Shown: positions 16,627 to 26,770, counted from the first letter of the stretch. The stretch: 64,000 nt of DNA from OLB4 sp002050165 (GCA_030263475.1 SZPC01000007.1:1-64000); one strand, 5' to 3'. Notes: generated from the sequence alone by a model not told the origin. Translations and numbers: made by a program.

Positions 16627-17673
16627 ATGAAACATTTTACCAACTTTCGAAAGGGATTTAAGAACAGTTTTACTGATTTCGTAAGCGATGATTTCTTCGA
16701 TGGTGAGGAGTTGGACTTTCACCGGTCAATAAATGGTTACAAACCAATCCCGTTGACACAATTAATAACCAAACCTCCGGTTTTATCGAACCGAAATATC
16801 TGGATAAAGGATGAATCGAAGCGATTTCATCTGAAAGCATTCAAAGCGCTCGGAGCATCATTTGCCATAAAGAAATTTATAGATAATAATCCTGGACAAT
16901 ACGTGTTTTGTACTGCAACCGATGGTAATCACGGGAGAGCAGTAGCGTGGGCATCTGCAATAAATTGTATGCAGGCGGTGATATTTGTACCCATATCCGT
17001 TGCGAATGAAACTATACAATTAATCCGGCAAGAGCGAGCAGAAGTGCGAGTTGTAAATTCAGATTACGACCATGCTGTCAAAGTTGCAGCAGAATTTGCT
17101 CATGACACAGGATCTGTTTTAATTCAGGATACTTCGTTTGAAGGTTATTCTGAAATTCCGGGATTAATCATGAAGGGATATTTAACTCAGATGAGGGAGT
17201 CGGAATTCACACTACCGGATACTGTAATTTTACAGGCAGGTGTAGGTACGTGGGCAGCTTCAGTAATTTTATTTTTCCTGAAATATTTCCCGGATAATAT
17301 TCCTAAATTTATTATTGTTGAACCGGAGGAAGTGGCTGGTTGTCTTGAATCAGCTAAAGCCGGTTATATAGTCAAAGCATCCGGAAAATATCAGACAGTG
17401 ATGGCAGGATTAAATTGTCCAACACCCGCAACAGAAGCGATAAAGGTTTTAACCAGATGCGTCGATCACTTCATCGGAATTCCGGATGAATTAGTATCTC
17501 AAGCACAGGAAATATATAAAAAGAATGAGATTGACAGCGGCTCTACTGGTGCATCGGGGTTAGCAGGGCTATTGGCAGTCGCTGAAATTGAAGGTTTGCT
17601 TGATGAATCAGATAAAAATATTCTCATCTTTAATACCGAAGGGAAAATATCTAACGATTCAGAAGATCTTTAA
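16627..17673 (+). CDS. PLP-dependent ammonia-lyase, DpaL-like
   Basis: Diaminopropionate ammonia-lyases convert 2,3-diaminopropionate to pyruvate and ammonia using pyridoxal phosphate. This fold-type II enzyme has the PLP-lysine region 'HLKAFKALGASFA', 'TATDGNHGRAVAWAS', 'SFEGYSEIPGLIMKGY', 'QAGVGTWAAS', 'VMAGLNCPTPATEA' and 'DSGSTGASGLAGLLA'. The 'MAGLNC' and 'EGYxxIP' motifs favour DpaL over threonine dehydratase. At 348 aa it is shorter than the ~400-aa E. coli YgeX. It converges on the next minus-strand gene with a 23-bp overlap of the coding ends. Substrate assignment is inference. Confidence 0.8.
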   Translation: MKHFTNFRKGFKNSFTDFVSDDFFDGEELDFHRSINGYKPIPLTQLITKPPVLSNRNIWIKDESKRFHLKAFKALGASFAIKKFIDNNPGQYVFCTATDGNHGRAVAWASAINCMQAVIFVPISVANETIQLIRQERAEVRVVNSDYDHAVKVAAEFAHDTGSVLIQDTSFEGYSEIPGLIMKGYLTQMRESEFTLPDTVILQAGVGTWAASVILFFLKYFPDNIPKFIIVEPEEVAGCLESAKAGYIVKASGKYQTVMAGLNCPTPATEAIKVLTRCVDHFIGIPDELVSQAQEIYKKNEIDSGSTGASGLAGLLAVAEIEGLLDESDKNILIFNTEGKISNDSEDL

Positions 17674-19087
17674 ATTTCTCAAGGAGCCAATATTTATATG
17701 AAATCTGGTCGTAGGAATTTATTTCGTTAATAATTTCATTCACTTCCTTAATGTATATTTCACGATCTATAAGTTTTAAGTATTTGCTCAGGTATTCAAC
17801 AAATAATTGAAACCTGTTTGTTTTTGACAGGTTATTGTTCCTGAAGTAATGTTTAAGGTTGTCAATTTCAGAAGCCACACGATCTAATTCATCAAGTTCG
17901 ACACTACACATAATTATTACAACTCTTAATCGGCAATATATAAAGGAGTCCGCTTTTTTAATTGACAATAAACCGATAAGTGAATCGTTGTATTTGTGGT
18001 TTTCAAAATCACATAACCCCTGAATAAATATTTCCGTTGTTTTCCGCGACTCTTTGTATAAAGTATGCCTGTAGTTTTCAAGAAATTTCAAGCACCATTC
18101 GACTTTCCGGTCGTTTATTGCAACGTAACAATAAGTAATAAACTTCTCCCTGTCAATTTTAGTGTGAACCTTGAACAGCCCTCTTTTTTCGATTTCAGAG
18201 AGGAAATAAAAAGCTTTTTGATTGTAAACAAAATTTCTTAAAGATCTTGAATGCAAATAAACAAATCCGTATTCAAAAAGATAGTTTACTTCCAAAAAAG
18301 ATAAATCATCGTAGAGGTTAAAAACTTCCGAAATGAATTTGTCTAAATTATCATCATCCTTAAGAATTATCGCTTTAAGGAAAAGCGATTGCAGGTAAAT
18401 AACTTTGCTGTGTTCTTTAAAAAATTTGTACCTTTTGGCAACATATTCTACAAGAAAATTAATCAGGCTGTAATCTTCTTTCTCTTCGACCGGTCTGAGA
18501 TATCTCTCCAGTACAAATGCACAGGCAATGTAAAGCTTGTGTTCAAGGACGAAAAGGTCAGAATAGTGATTAAGTTTCTCAAAACGTTTCGGGTCATTCT
18601 CGGGAGATCTGTACGAGAGGCTATTGTGCTTTATCAGTTCAATTTTAGTTAACAACTCATAATAGTCACTGAATGTGTTTAGCTCCTTTCTTTGTATGAG
18701 TTCGATTTTTTTCACGATGAGATTGAATAAATTGAACTTTTCTCTTTTATCAACTGATGACAATAGCTTTGAATAATAGCTCAACTTATCGTTTTCAATT
18801 TCACTGAGAAATATGAAATTTTCTATATGCTTCGTCATCTCAGAACAAAGCTGATTGAACTTTGTCCGATTAAAATTTTCCTCCGGATATATCTTTTGAT
18901 AAATTTTTTCTTTTGAAATATTCCTTCCACTTGCAGAGTCCTTCTCATAAATATCCTTTAATTGTTCATAAAGTTTTACAAGCATAATTCCCTCATTAAA
19001 ATAGGGCGACCTTATGTACTTTCCGAATAAAGTAACTTCTTTTGGAGTGAGTGTAGAGAAATATGAATAGGTTAATGTCTCTTTCAA
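17651..19087 (-). CDS. Uncharacterised all-helical protein, FCB family (paralogue of 202-1680)
   Basis: This 478-aa soluble helical protein shares its N-terminal signature ('FGKYIRSPYFNE'), the 'IYPEENF' motif and its C-terminal 'YWLLEKF' with the protein at 202-1680. Overall divergence is high, so this is an old duplication. No catalytic motif is visible and I do not recognise a function. Its coding end overlaps the dpaL-like gene by 23 bp on the opposite strand. Confidence 0.8.
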   Translation of the reverse strand: MKETLTYSYFSTLTPKEVTLFGKYIRSPYFNEGIMLVKLYEQLKDIYEKDSASGRNISKEKIYQKIYPEENFNRTKFNQLCSEMTKHIENFIFLSEIENDKLSYYSKLLSSVDKREKFNLFNLIVKKIELIQRKELNTFSDYYELLTKIELIKHNSLSYRSPENDPKRFEKLNHYSDLFVLEHKLYIACAFVLERYLRPVEEKEDYSLINFLVEYVAKRYKFFKEHSKVIYLQSLFLKAIILKDDDNLDKFISEVFNLYDDLSFLEVNYLFEYGFVYLHSRSLRNFVYNQKAFYFLSEIEKRGLFKVHTKIDREKFITYCYVAINDRKVEWCLKFLENYRHTLYKESRKTTEIFIQGLCDFENHKYNDSLIGLLSIKKADSFIYCRLRVVIIMCSVELDELDRVASEIDNLKHYFRNNNLSKTNRFQLFVEYLSKYLKLIDREIYIKEVNEIINEINSYDQISYKYWLLEKFKDLLNR

Positions 19088-19262
19088 ATTACCGATGAAA
19101 AATCAAATTAATTCCTTATCGTTTGAAATATAAAATAGTAAAAATTAAGTTGTTTACAAAGTATATAATTAAAATTTTTCCTTATTTTGAATTATTCGTT
19201 TCTTTTGTTGTAAACGTTCAAAATTTTAATTTGCATCAGTGAAAAATTAAAGTGGGAGGTAA

Positions 19263-19715
19263 TTGTTGAAACCTTATCTTTTTACATTTCTATCGCTGAT
19301 TGTCATTACAGCCGTTGTATTTACTTTTCAGTCATGTTCAGGTTCCGGACAATACACTGCAGCTTCATTGCCGGGTACGTTTGAATACCACCTTGTTGAC
19401 CAGAGTGGTGAAAGACTGCTGGAAGGTAAAGTTTCATTTAAGGAAACTTCGGACGGAAAATATACAATGGAATTTGTAATTGACAAGACCCTAAAAGATT
19501 TTCCGGGCGTTGATGGTTTTCGGTCACAGAATCCAACCGTAACCTACACACCCGAAACCCGAAAAGTCTTTATCGCAATGACCCCAATGACGGGGGATTA
19601 CCAATTGTATCTTAACCTTGATCTTGTCGGAAATTCTTTAGCCGGTGACTGGAGTCACGATACAATGAAAGGTACTCAAAGTCAGGGGAGATTTTACGGG
19701 ACGAGAATCAATTAA
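19263..19715 (+). CDS. Putative lipoprotein
   Basis: This 150-aa protein has a hydrophobic signal ending in 'FTFQSC', a plausible lipobox with Cys at about residue 25, followed by a beta-rich domain of about 120 residues with no known motif. The start is TTG at 19263 or 19266. A strong GGGAGGT at 19254-19260 fits the second better. It lies 38 bp ahead of the secreted M12 peptidase and is probably in the same transcript, so it could assist that protein, but this is inference. Confidence 0.65.
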   Translation: MLKPYLFTFLSLIVITAVVFTFQSCSGSGQYTAASLPGTFEYHLVDQSGERLLEGKVSFKETSDGKYTMEFVIDKTLKDFPGVDGFRSQNPTVTYTPETRKVFIAMTPMTGDYQLYLNLDLVGNSLAGDWSHDTMKGTQSQGRFYGTRIN

Positions 19716-19753
19716 TGGTCAACAACAATTAACAACAAAACAAAAAAACATCA

Positions 19754-21550
19754 ATGAAAAAGATCAATTTATCCTTAACACCATTATTTGTAATAGTGGT
19801 CATTATTCTGGCAGCAAGTGTAATTGGTTTTAAACCGAACGGTGAACAAACCATTACCAAAGAGCTTGTTAATCAACGTGCAATTGATAACCTCAAACTT
19901 ACTAATCCTACGGTAAGTGAGCAGGTAAGTATCAATAAATCCATTTACAATTTTAAGAATTATGAATTGTTCACTATTTCGGAGCAGATTGACGCAAGGG
20001 CATTGAATGAGTTCGTTTATGATGCAAAATTTTTAACGCTCAACAGGCAGAAGTTAGAGCAAATTTACAACGACCGAAAAGACAACATTGACCTTGTTTT
20101 ACCGATAGGTGAAAATTCAAACATCACTCTCAACCTCGTTAAAGGTGAGATTGTAAGTCCGGACTTCAGATTTACCGCAATGGAAACAGGTCAGGATATC
20201 CCATTTCAATCACTTGGTATTCACTACAGTGGCGTAATTGAAGGGACAGAATCTCTGGTTTCAATCAGTATTTTTCCCGATCACATACTGGGGATAATTT
20301 CAGATAAAGACGGAAACTGGAACCTGGGTTCAATTAAAGACGACAATAACAATTACACCGATAATTACATTTACTACAACGACCGTGATCTTAAAAAGCA
20401 TCCACAATTTAAATGTTATATGGATGGACGGTACGGTACAGCCAATGGAAAACTGAATGACTTTGATATTCAAATTGAAACTATGAAAGAAAATTACAAT
20501 GGTGAGGTTATGTCTGATAATTCCGTAACTCCAATGAAAGTTTATTTTGTAGCAGACTATTCTTTCTGGCAGGCAACGGGTGGAAACGGTCAGGCAATTA
20601 TAGATTATATTGTCGGATTTTTTAATTCAGTAAGAACTCTTTATCAAAACGAGAACATTCCGTTTCAGATTGCTTATATAGCAGGATATACTTCACCTGA
20701 TCCGATGATGGTAACGAGCGATACATATTACGCATTGAAAATTTTCGCAGCTCAGATACAAAACCAGATGCAAGGCGGACATATCGCTCACTTGCTCTCA
20801 TTAAGACAGGAATATGGCGGTGGGATTGCAAGTATTATCGGTTCATTATGTAAGCCTTATAACGCAGCAGATTCTTCCGGAAGTTATTGTCTGAGCGGGA
20901 TTGAAACTCAATATAATCAGTATCCCAATTTTTCATTTACTGTTGAAGTAGTAACCCATGAAATGGGTCATAACATTGGTTCCCGCCATACACATGCTTG
21001 TGTCTGGCCACAGCCGGGGGGTGGAATTGGTCCGCTTGATACATGTGTTCTTACTGGTGAAAATTCAACTTTCAGTGGATTCCCTGAAGCCTGCGTGCCG
21101 GTTCAACCTCAGAACGGATGTTTTCAAGCTGCTCCGGGAACTGTAATGAGCTATTGTCACTTCTGTCAAACGAATAACTTCCTGCTTGGATTTGGTCCGT
21201 ATCCGGGCGATACAATCAGGTTGAGATATTCACAAGCTCAGGGTTGCCTTTCAATCGGCGTTCAGAATATCAGTGAAGAGATTCCACAATCGTTTAGCTT
21301 GAACCAGAACTATCCAAACCCGTTCAATCCAACGACCAATATTCAGTTCGATATTACAAACGCGGGCATGGTTAAACTTTACGTTTATGATATGACCGGA
21401 AAGGTTGTTGCTGTGCTCGTAAACGAAGAGCTATCTGCAGGAACTTATAAATATTCGTTCGATGCCGGGGGGCTACCGAGTGGAATTTACTTTTATAAAC
21501 TTGTATCGGGTGATTTGAGTCAGGTAAGGAAAATGGTACTACTGAAATAA
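19754..21550 (+). CDS. Secreted reprolysin-like (M12) metallopeptidase with T9SS sorting domain
   Basis: A zinc endopeptidase exported to the cell surface or medium. The 598-aa protein has a signal anchor, a ~240-residue propeptide-like region, then the metzincin motif HEMGHNIGSRH (His402, Glu403, His406, His412) and a downstream Met-turn candidate 'GTVMSYCHF'. Cysteines around it suggest disulfides. The end has 'QNYPNPFNPTTNIQF' and 'VRKMVLLK', the T9SS signal. It is closely related in layout to 24507-26765, whose propeptide shows the same '...LPIGENSN'/'FVPVSENEY' type of segment. A strong terminator follows. Confidence 0.92.
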   Translation: MKKINLSLTPLFVIVVIILAASVIGFKPNGEQTITKELVNQRAIDNLKLTNPTVSEQVSINKSIYNFKNYELFTISEQIDARALNEFVYDAKFLTLNRQKLEQIYNDRKDNIDLVLPIGENSNITLNLVKGEIVSPDFRFTAMETGQDIPFQSLGIHYSGVIEGTESLVSISIFPDHILGIISDKDGNWNLGSIKDDNNNYTDNYIYYNDRDLKKHPQFKCYMDGRYGTANGKLNDFDIQIETMKENYNGEVMSDNSVTPMKVYFVADYSFWQATGGNGQAIIDYIVGFFNSVRTLYQNENIPFQIAYIAGYTSPDPMMVTSDTYYALKIFAAQIQNQMQGGHIAHLLSLRQEYGGGIASIIGSLCKPYNAADSSGSYCLSGIETQYNQYPNFSFTVEVVTHEMGHNIGSRHTHACVWPQPGGGIGPLDTCVLTGENSTFSGFPEACVPVQPQNGCFQAAPGTVMSYCHFCQTNNFLLGFGPYPGDTIRLRYSQAQGCLSIGVQNISEEIPQSFSLNQNYPNPFNPTTNIQFDITNAGMVKLYVYDMTGKVVAVLVNEELSAGTYKYSFDAGGLPSGIYFYKLVSGDLSQVRKMVLLK

Positions 21551-21562
21551 GTTAATTCAAAC

Positions 21563-21596
21563 AGGGCAGGTTAATTTAACCTGCCCTTAAATTTTA
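21563..21596 (+). terminator. Terminator after the M12 peptidase
   Basis: A perfect 11-bp stem (21563-21573 with 21577-21587) with a 3-nt loop is followed by TAAATTTT. Confidence 0.75.
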
Positions 21597-21613
21597 ATCA
21601 GGGGAGTAAAAAA

Positions 21614-22248
21614 ATGAAGAAGGTTTTAGGAGCATTATTAATTCTACTGTCATTAAAAAGCAATTTAATTGCTCAGTGGTCACAACAAACGAGCGGGACT
21701 TCAGAATATTTAACGACAGTTTACTTTGCGTCCGAGAATGTAGGGTATATTTCAGGTGGAATGCAGACCGTATTAAAAACAGTTAATGGTGAAAACTCCT
21801 GGCAGGCAATTAATATCAACCTTTTCCCAGGTGAAGAAATGAGTTGTATTTATTTTTTAAATGAAAATACGGGCTGGGTTTCAACCGGATGGATATGTGG
21901 TTCGGGGGGAACCGTTGTAAAAATGACTAACGGAGGGGCTGTCTGATCAGTTCAAAACACCGGAACAACCAGCCGGAAATTCCGGAAAAGTTTTCACTGA
22001 AACAAAATTATCCAAATCCATTTAATCCGATAACCCTTATTCAGTTCGATATTCCAAAATCCGGTATGGTTAAACTATATATTTTCGATGTAACCGGAAG
22101 AATGATTGATGTGCTTGTAAACGAAGAACTATCTGTAGGAACTTATGAATACTCGTTCAATGCCGGTGAGTTACCGAGTGGAGTTTACTTTTATAAACTT
22201 GAATCTGACGGGCAGAAAATTACGAAGAAAATGGTATTGAACAAATAA
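21614..22248 (+). pseudogene. Broken secreted propeller protein with T9SS sorting domain
   Basis: The first frame (21614-21946) encodes a signal peptide and a single-propeller start ('QWSQQTSGTSEYL', 'VYFASENVGYISGG', 'FLNENTGWVST') and ends early in TGA. From 21931 on, another frame is open: it runs through 'FSLKQNYPNPFNPITLIQF' to 'TKKMVLNK' at 22248, a complete T9SS module. Propellers of this kind normally have several more blades, so an internal deletion with a frameshift is likely. The 3' module is very similar in DNA to that of the peptidase just upstream. A terminator follows. Confidence 0.7.
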
Positions 22249-22261
22249 CATTTGTCTCCTC

Positions 22262-22292
22262 AAAAAGTGGTAGTTGACTTCACCACTTTTTT
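22262..22292 (+). terminator. Terminator after the broken T9SS gene
   Basis: A 9-10-bp stem (AAAAGTGGT with ACCACTTTT) with a ~10-nt loop runs into a T tract. Confidence 0.75.
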
Positions 22293-22393
22293 ATTAAGTA
22301 AAATTCATCACCTGGGGTGTTGTACTCCCACTAAGGTCCTTGTTTTGTATGAGCAGGGGCCTTGAGTTTAAAAATAAAATATGTTGTGAGGGT

Positions 22394-22428
22394 AAAAAAA
22401 ACGGATGAGTTTCTACCATCCGTTTTTT
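22394..22428. terminator. Bidirectional terminator, mainly for the M43 gene
   Basis: ACGGATG (22401-22407) pairs with CATCCGT (22417-22423), flanked by an A tract and a T tract that can extend the stem. It lies between two convergent genes. A weaker 10-bp hairpin with two G-T pairs sits nearby at 22334-22364. Confidence 0.7.
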
Positions 22429-22446
22429 GTCTTTAAACCCTATTCA

Positions 22447-24435
22447 TTACTTCATCAGTATCATGCGTTTTGTTTGACTGAAATTACCTGCTTCAAGTCG
22501 ATAGAAATATATACCACTTGAAAGATGAGGTGCTTGAAAATCAAATTCATAAGACCCCGGAACCAGCTCGCTGTTTACAAGCAGCGCAATTTCCCTTCCG
22601 TTTATATCATAAACTGTAAGCTTTGTAAAAGACTGTTCAGGAATATCAAACCTGATTTTTGTAACCGGATTGAAGGGATTAGGATAATTATTCCAAAGGG
22701 AAAATTCTGATGGAACTTCGTGGGATGAAATTGTAATCCCAACGGAAGTACGTTTTAAAATAACGATAAAAGTATTTGATGAGAGGGAATCCAATCCGTT
22801 GTATGCCATTACAGACCAGAGGCACATCACAGAATCTCCAACCGTTCCGAAAAGTGCTGCCAATGAATCAAGTTCGCGGTTCCTGATAGTAAACTTCGAA
22901 GATTTACCGTTAGAATCGCTTTGGTATGAAATATTGCTTGAAGCCGGAGTTCCGCCCTTTCTGATTTTAAATGCATAACTGATAAACGGGTCAAATCCAG
23001 CATCTGACCAATCGAATGTATGCAACGTGTTCTGATCATTCATTGATACAGGAATTGATGTAAGATTGGACGGTGATGTCAGTGCAATTGATTGCATTTG
23101 AACTCCTTTGACTGTAACGTAATCATCAACAAATATTGTATCAGAGCCGAACGAATTTGAGACGATTAATTCCACATCGTATCTGCCCGGAGTAGAATAA
23201 TTCACTGTTGGATTTTGCTGAGTTGAAGATGATGGTGACCCACCCGGGAAAGTCCAATTCCAGCTGGTTGGAATTCCTCTTGAATCGTCAATGAAATTGA
23301 TAGAGTTACTGTGTTGTATAACATTGTTGTCGGATTCAAATAAAGCAATTGGTTGTCCCTGTACGGGAGTTAATCCCTGTGAATTTTGCAAACTTGCCCT
23401 TATTCCGTTTAAGGTAGCTACCATTCTGACTTTCTGACCTTGGGTGAAAATATTCATGCAAATATCATTTGTATAATCCATATAGTTCATGAACATATCA
23501 CCATTGGGATTAGACTGATTGCAGGAGTTAGGACGATAAGGGAAAGACGGACAACCATAATTTTCTGTCTCCTGTGTAGGGGTATCAGCTACAAGGTCGC
23601 TGCCGCAATAGTTATCGCCCCAGATATGATAAAGCGATAACCAGTGACCGACTTCATGCGAGGCAGTTCGTCCAAGGTTGTAAGGTGATGACAATACTCC
23701 GACTCTACCGAAATAATTATAGCCGATAACAACTCCGTCAGTTGCCGGATTTCCTCCGGGGAATGTTGCAAATCCGAGAATGTTGTTATTTATTGCCGGT
23801 GCAGTCCAGATGTTTAGGTAGCTCGCGCTTGGCCATGCATCCTTACCCCCGGTGGAAGAATATTTAATTTGCGGACCTGTCGGAAATGACGTAACGGAAG
23901 TTTGAGTTCTGGTAATTCCCAATGTCGGATTGCCGTTTGGATCTCTGACTGCAAGTTTAAATTCTATTTCAGCATCTGCGGCAAACGGTACAAAAGGTGC
24001 AGGTGTATTTACTGTATCCGCATTCAATCTCCTGAAATCTTCGTTCAATACGTCAATCTGGCTTTTGATTTGCTCGTATGAAATATTTTGAATCGGTTGA
24101 TTCCAGACGACGTGAACAACGACAGGTATTGTAATAACCTGCCTGCCGGAGAAATCATGCTTTTTTGAAAAATCTTTTACGTATTCTTCAAAAGCATTAA
24201 TTCTGTCATTAAATCCTGGATCTTCTTGTTTCATTAAATCGAGATATTCGTCAAATCCACATTTCGCGGTTTTCAGTTTTTCGGTTTGTGACGCGAAATT
24301 AAAACCTGCGGTATTTAACTGTTCTGGCTCCTTTGCCTGATCTCCTTTTTCAAGTAAAAATCCTGTTACAACAAGAAATATAACGGCTATACTGTTTAAC
24401 GTAACTGATAGCCGTGAAAATTTAAAGTTTTTCAT
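22447..24435 (-). CDS. Secreted M43 (pappalysin/cytophagalysin-like) metallopeptidase, PKD and T9SS domains
   Basis: This 662-aa zinc endopeptidase has a hydrophobic signal at residues ~13-28, a propeptide, and the M43 motif HEVGHWLSLYH (His260, Glu261, His264, His270) followed by 'DTPTQ' and the Met-turn region 'NYMDYTND', all typical of cytophagalysins. A PKD domain follows around residues 365-445 ('SWNWTFPGGSPSSS', 'GRYDVELIVSN'), then a domain shared with 24507-26765 ('KIRKGGTPASSN'), and the T9SS signal 'NNYPNPFNPVTKIRF...RMILMK'. It is the last gene of a three-peptidase minus-strand cluster, 71 bp after the previous one. Confidence 0.93.
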   Translation of the reverse strand: MKNFKFSRLSVTLNSIAVIFLVVTGFLLEKGDQAKEPEQLNTAGFNFASQTEKLKTAKCGFDEYLDLMKQEDPGFNDRINAFEEYVKDFSKKHDFSGRQVITIPVVVHVVWNQPIQNISYEQIKSQIDVLNEDFRRLNADTVNTPAPFVPFAADAEIEFKLAVRDPNGNPTLGITRTQTSVTSFPTGPQIKYSSTGGKDAWPSASYLNIWTAPAINNNILGFATFPGGNPATDGVVIGYNYFGRVGVLSSPYNLGRTASHEVGHWLSLYHIWGDNYCGSDLVADTPTQETENYGCPSFPYRPNSCNQSNPNGDMFMNYMDYTNDICMNIFTQGQKVRMVATLNGIRASLQNSQGLTPVQGQPIALFESDNNVIQHSNSINFIDDSRGIPTSWNWTFPGGSPSSSTQQNPTVNYSTPGRYDVELIVSNSFGSDTIFVDDYVTVKGVQMQSIALTSPSNLTSIPVSMNDQNTLHTFDWSDAGFDPFISYAFKIRKGGTPASSNISYQSDSNGKSSKFTIRNRELDSLAALFGTVGDSVMCLWSVMAYNGLDSLSSNTFIVILKRTSVGITISSHEVPSEFSLWNNYPNPFNPVTKIRFDIPEQSFTKLTVYDINGREIALLVNSELVPGSYEFDFQAPHLSSGIYFYRLEAGNFSQTKRMILMK

Positions 24436-24506
24436 AATTATTTTTTTATGAACTCAAGAAATCTGTTGTGAAAATTACACCTAAGTACAGATTAATAAAA
24501 GACAAA

Positions 24507-26765
24507 TTATTTTATTAAAACCATTCTCTTTACCTGCCTGAATCCCGGAGTGGATAGTTCATAAAAGTAAATTCCACTTGAAACTGTTGAAGCATTCCAA
24601 AGATAAGTATAAGTTCCTGCCTGCAGTTTCGAGTTTAGCAATGATGCAACCTCCCTACCGGATATATCGAATATTTTAAGTGACACGATTGTGTTTTCAG
24701 GTAAATCAAACTTAATGTTAGTTGTCGGATTGAACGGATTCGGATAATTGTTGAACAGAGCGTATTTATCCGGAATTTCAGTTGGTACAGTTTGAATCCC
24801 TATAGTTGTTCTTTTTATTATCAGGATGAAAGTATTTGAAGATACGGAATCGTATCCGTTATACGCCCAACCTGACCAGAGAGTAAGAATTGAATCGCCG
24901 ACGTTTGCACCAAGTGTTGATGCGATCGAATCAAGAAGTCCTCCTGTAATTGTAATTGAAGTATCCGTGCCACCAGAATTACTTTGAAAGTACAAGTTTG
25001 AATTCATAGGGGTTCCGCCTTTTCTTATTGACCATTTGTAAGAGATTGACGGATGTGTACCCGCGCTTGACCAGACGAAATCGTGAGTTTGAGATTGTCC
25101 GGGCGATGTTTGAATTGAGTGCATTGTCGGTGGTGATATATTGTGCATAGACACAAAGTTCAGAATTATTCTGAACGTTGACGTTGTAGTATCACCGATT
25201 GATGGATTGGACGAATCATACATTCTAATCAACGCCTGATCAGTGTATCCGATATATGGGATAGTCCAGTTGTATGTTCCTGCCAGAGCGTTGACATTAT
25301 CAGAAATAGTGTGCCATTCATTTCCGTTGTTTGTAGAATATTCTAAATTAAGCGTACCTGTTAAGCTCGTTCCCCAGTAGATCGGCACCTCATCATCGGT
25401 TCGGAAAGTTTCCCCACCTTGTGGGTAAGCAAGGATGAGTTGCTCAGAGGCATTAACAACACAAGGTGCATTCGATGCTCTCAGTCGTATCCTGTCACCA
25501 GGTTGATCGCCAAATCCAAGTACAAAACTGATTCCGCCTGAGGTAAGGTGACAGTAACTCATAATTGTTCCGGTTCTTGGTATGACCGGTCCGTTGTAGC
25601 AGTTTCCCTCAACCTGATAGCAACTGTCAATTGGTCCGCCGTTCCAAGCAGTGCAACTGTGAGTATGAGCCGACCCGAAATTGTGTCCAAGTTCGTGAGC
25701 AACAACCATGACATCCCAGGAGTAAGTTGGCAATTGGTAAATATTTCCATCGGTGTTGCTAAAACCATAACCGTTACCCATAGTTGGAGAATCGCATAAA
25801 ACATTTACCCACGCAATACCTCCCAATCCGCCTGAACGAATACTAATTAGGTGTGCAACTGTTCTGGAAACTCCCGATTGAGTCGAGTTCCAGTGATCCT
25901 TGAACTGATTGAGTATGATACTTGAAGTCGTTCCGGTGTACGGATCAGGCGTTGTCCAGATTCTGATATAGGAAGAAACAAGTTTTATATTAACTTCTTT
26001 TAGATACAGCGTTGATACGGCAGTCATAAGTTTCATGATGTAGTTCATAGTATTTGTTACGCTGCCGTACGCGAGGTAAGTAACATAATCAACATCCAGT
26101 GCGATGTCCGCTTCAAGCAACGGTGCATCAGTAATGTTATCAGCGTGGTAATATTTTTTGTCTTCGTTAAAACTTTGCATAAGTTCATCAGAAAAAACAT
26201 CGCTTGTTTCACACCTGAAATCATTTTTAATTTTCAAGTCGCTATCCCTGTACAGAATGAATTTGTTATCAAGGGATGATAAGCCGGTGTTTAATTTTCC
26301 AATCACGTAATTCCCTGACGAATTTGACATCATGGCAGTAACATCATCTTTGGTTATATTAAACACAACGGTGGAATTTTCTGAACCTGCAATATTACCT
26401 TTGTAACTCAGAACGAGATCGCCAAGGGTTACTTCCCTTTCACCTTCCGGAGTCATCTCAACTATTTTAGTCCAGGGTTTGAGAATATCAAATTTTTCAA
26501 GAGAGGCTATAACGTATTCATTTTCGCTAACCGGAACAAAGAGGTCAAGCTTCATTGGTTTCTCTGAATAAATTGAGCTTAACTCGGTTTTGTTAACATT
26601 AAATATTAATGAATGACCAACGAGGTTATCTACAATATTTAAATTTGGTAGCGCTTCTGGTTCAATTACAGTAAACAAGTTCTGGCTTACTTTGTTTTGT
26701 GAATACGCGGTTACAGCAAAAGATACAGTGAATAATATAATGACAGCAAAAATTAATTTTTTCAT
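24507..26765 (-). CDS. Secreted reprolysin-like (M12) metallopeptidase with T9SS sorting domain
   Basis: The 752-aa product has a signal peptide ('AVTAYSQ'), a ~210-residue propeptide, then HELGHNFGSAH (His357, Glu358, His361, His367) and Met-turn candidate 'TIMSYCHL'. Downstream are a Ser-Thr-Thr-rich beta domain ('ILAYPQGGETFRTDDE', as in secreted adhesion modules), a second beta domain shared with the M43 neighbour ('SIRKGGTPMNSN'), and the T9SS signal 'NNYPNPFNPTTNIKF...KRMVLIK'. It starts 5 bp after the stop of the M14 gene, so they are cotranscribed. Processing by the general T9SS sortase (PorU) is inference. Confidence 0.92.
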   Translation of the reverse strand: MKKLIFAVIILFTVSFAVTAYSQNKVSQNLFTVIEPEALPNLNIVDNLVGHSLIFNVNKTELSSIYSEKPMKLDLFVPVSENEYVIASLEKFDILKPWTKIVEMTPEGEREVTLGDLVLSYKGNIAGSENSTVVFNITKDDVTAMMSNSSGNYVIGKLNTGLSSLDNKFILYRDSDLKIKNDFRCETSDVFSDELMQSFNEDKKYYHADNITDAPLLEADIALDVDYVTYLAYGSVTNTMNYIMKLMTAVSTLYLKEVNIKLVSSYIRIWTTPDPYTGTTSSIILNQFKDHWNSTQSGVSRTVAHLISIRSGGLGGIAWVNVLCDSPTMGNGYGFSNTDGNIYQLPTYSWDVMVVAHELGHNFGSAHTHSCTAWNGGPIDSCYQVEGNCYNGPVIPRTGTIMSYCHLTSGGISFVLGFGDQPGDRIRLRASNAPCVVNASEQLILAYPQGGETFRTDDEVPIYWGTSLTGTLNLEYSTNNGNEWHTISDNVNALAGTYNWTIPYIGYTDQALIRMYDSSNPSIGDTTTSTFRIILNFVSMHNISPPTMHSIQTSPGQSQTHDFVWSSAGTHPSISYKWSIRKGGTPMNSNLYFQSNSGGTDTSITITGGLLDSIASTLGANVGDSILTLWSGWAYNGYDSVSSNTFILIIKRTTIGIQTVPTEIPDKYALFNNYPNPFNPTTNIKFDLPENTIVSLKIFDISGREVASLLNSKLQAGTYTYLWNASTVSSGIYFYELSTPGFRQVKRMVLIK

Positions 26766-26770
26766 TTTGA

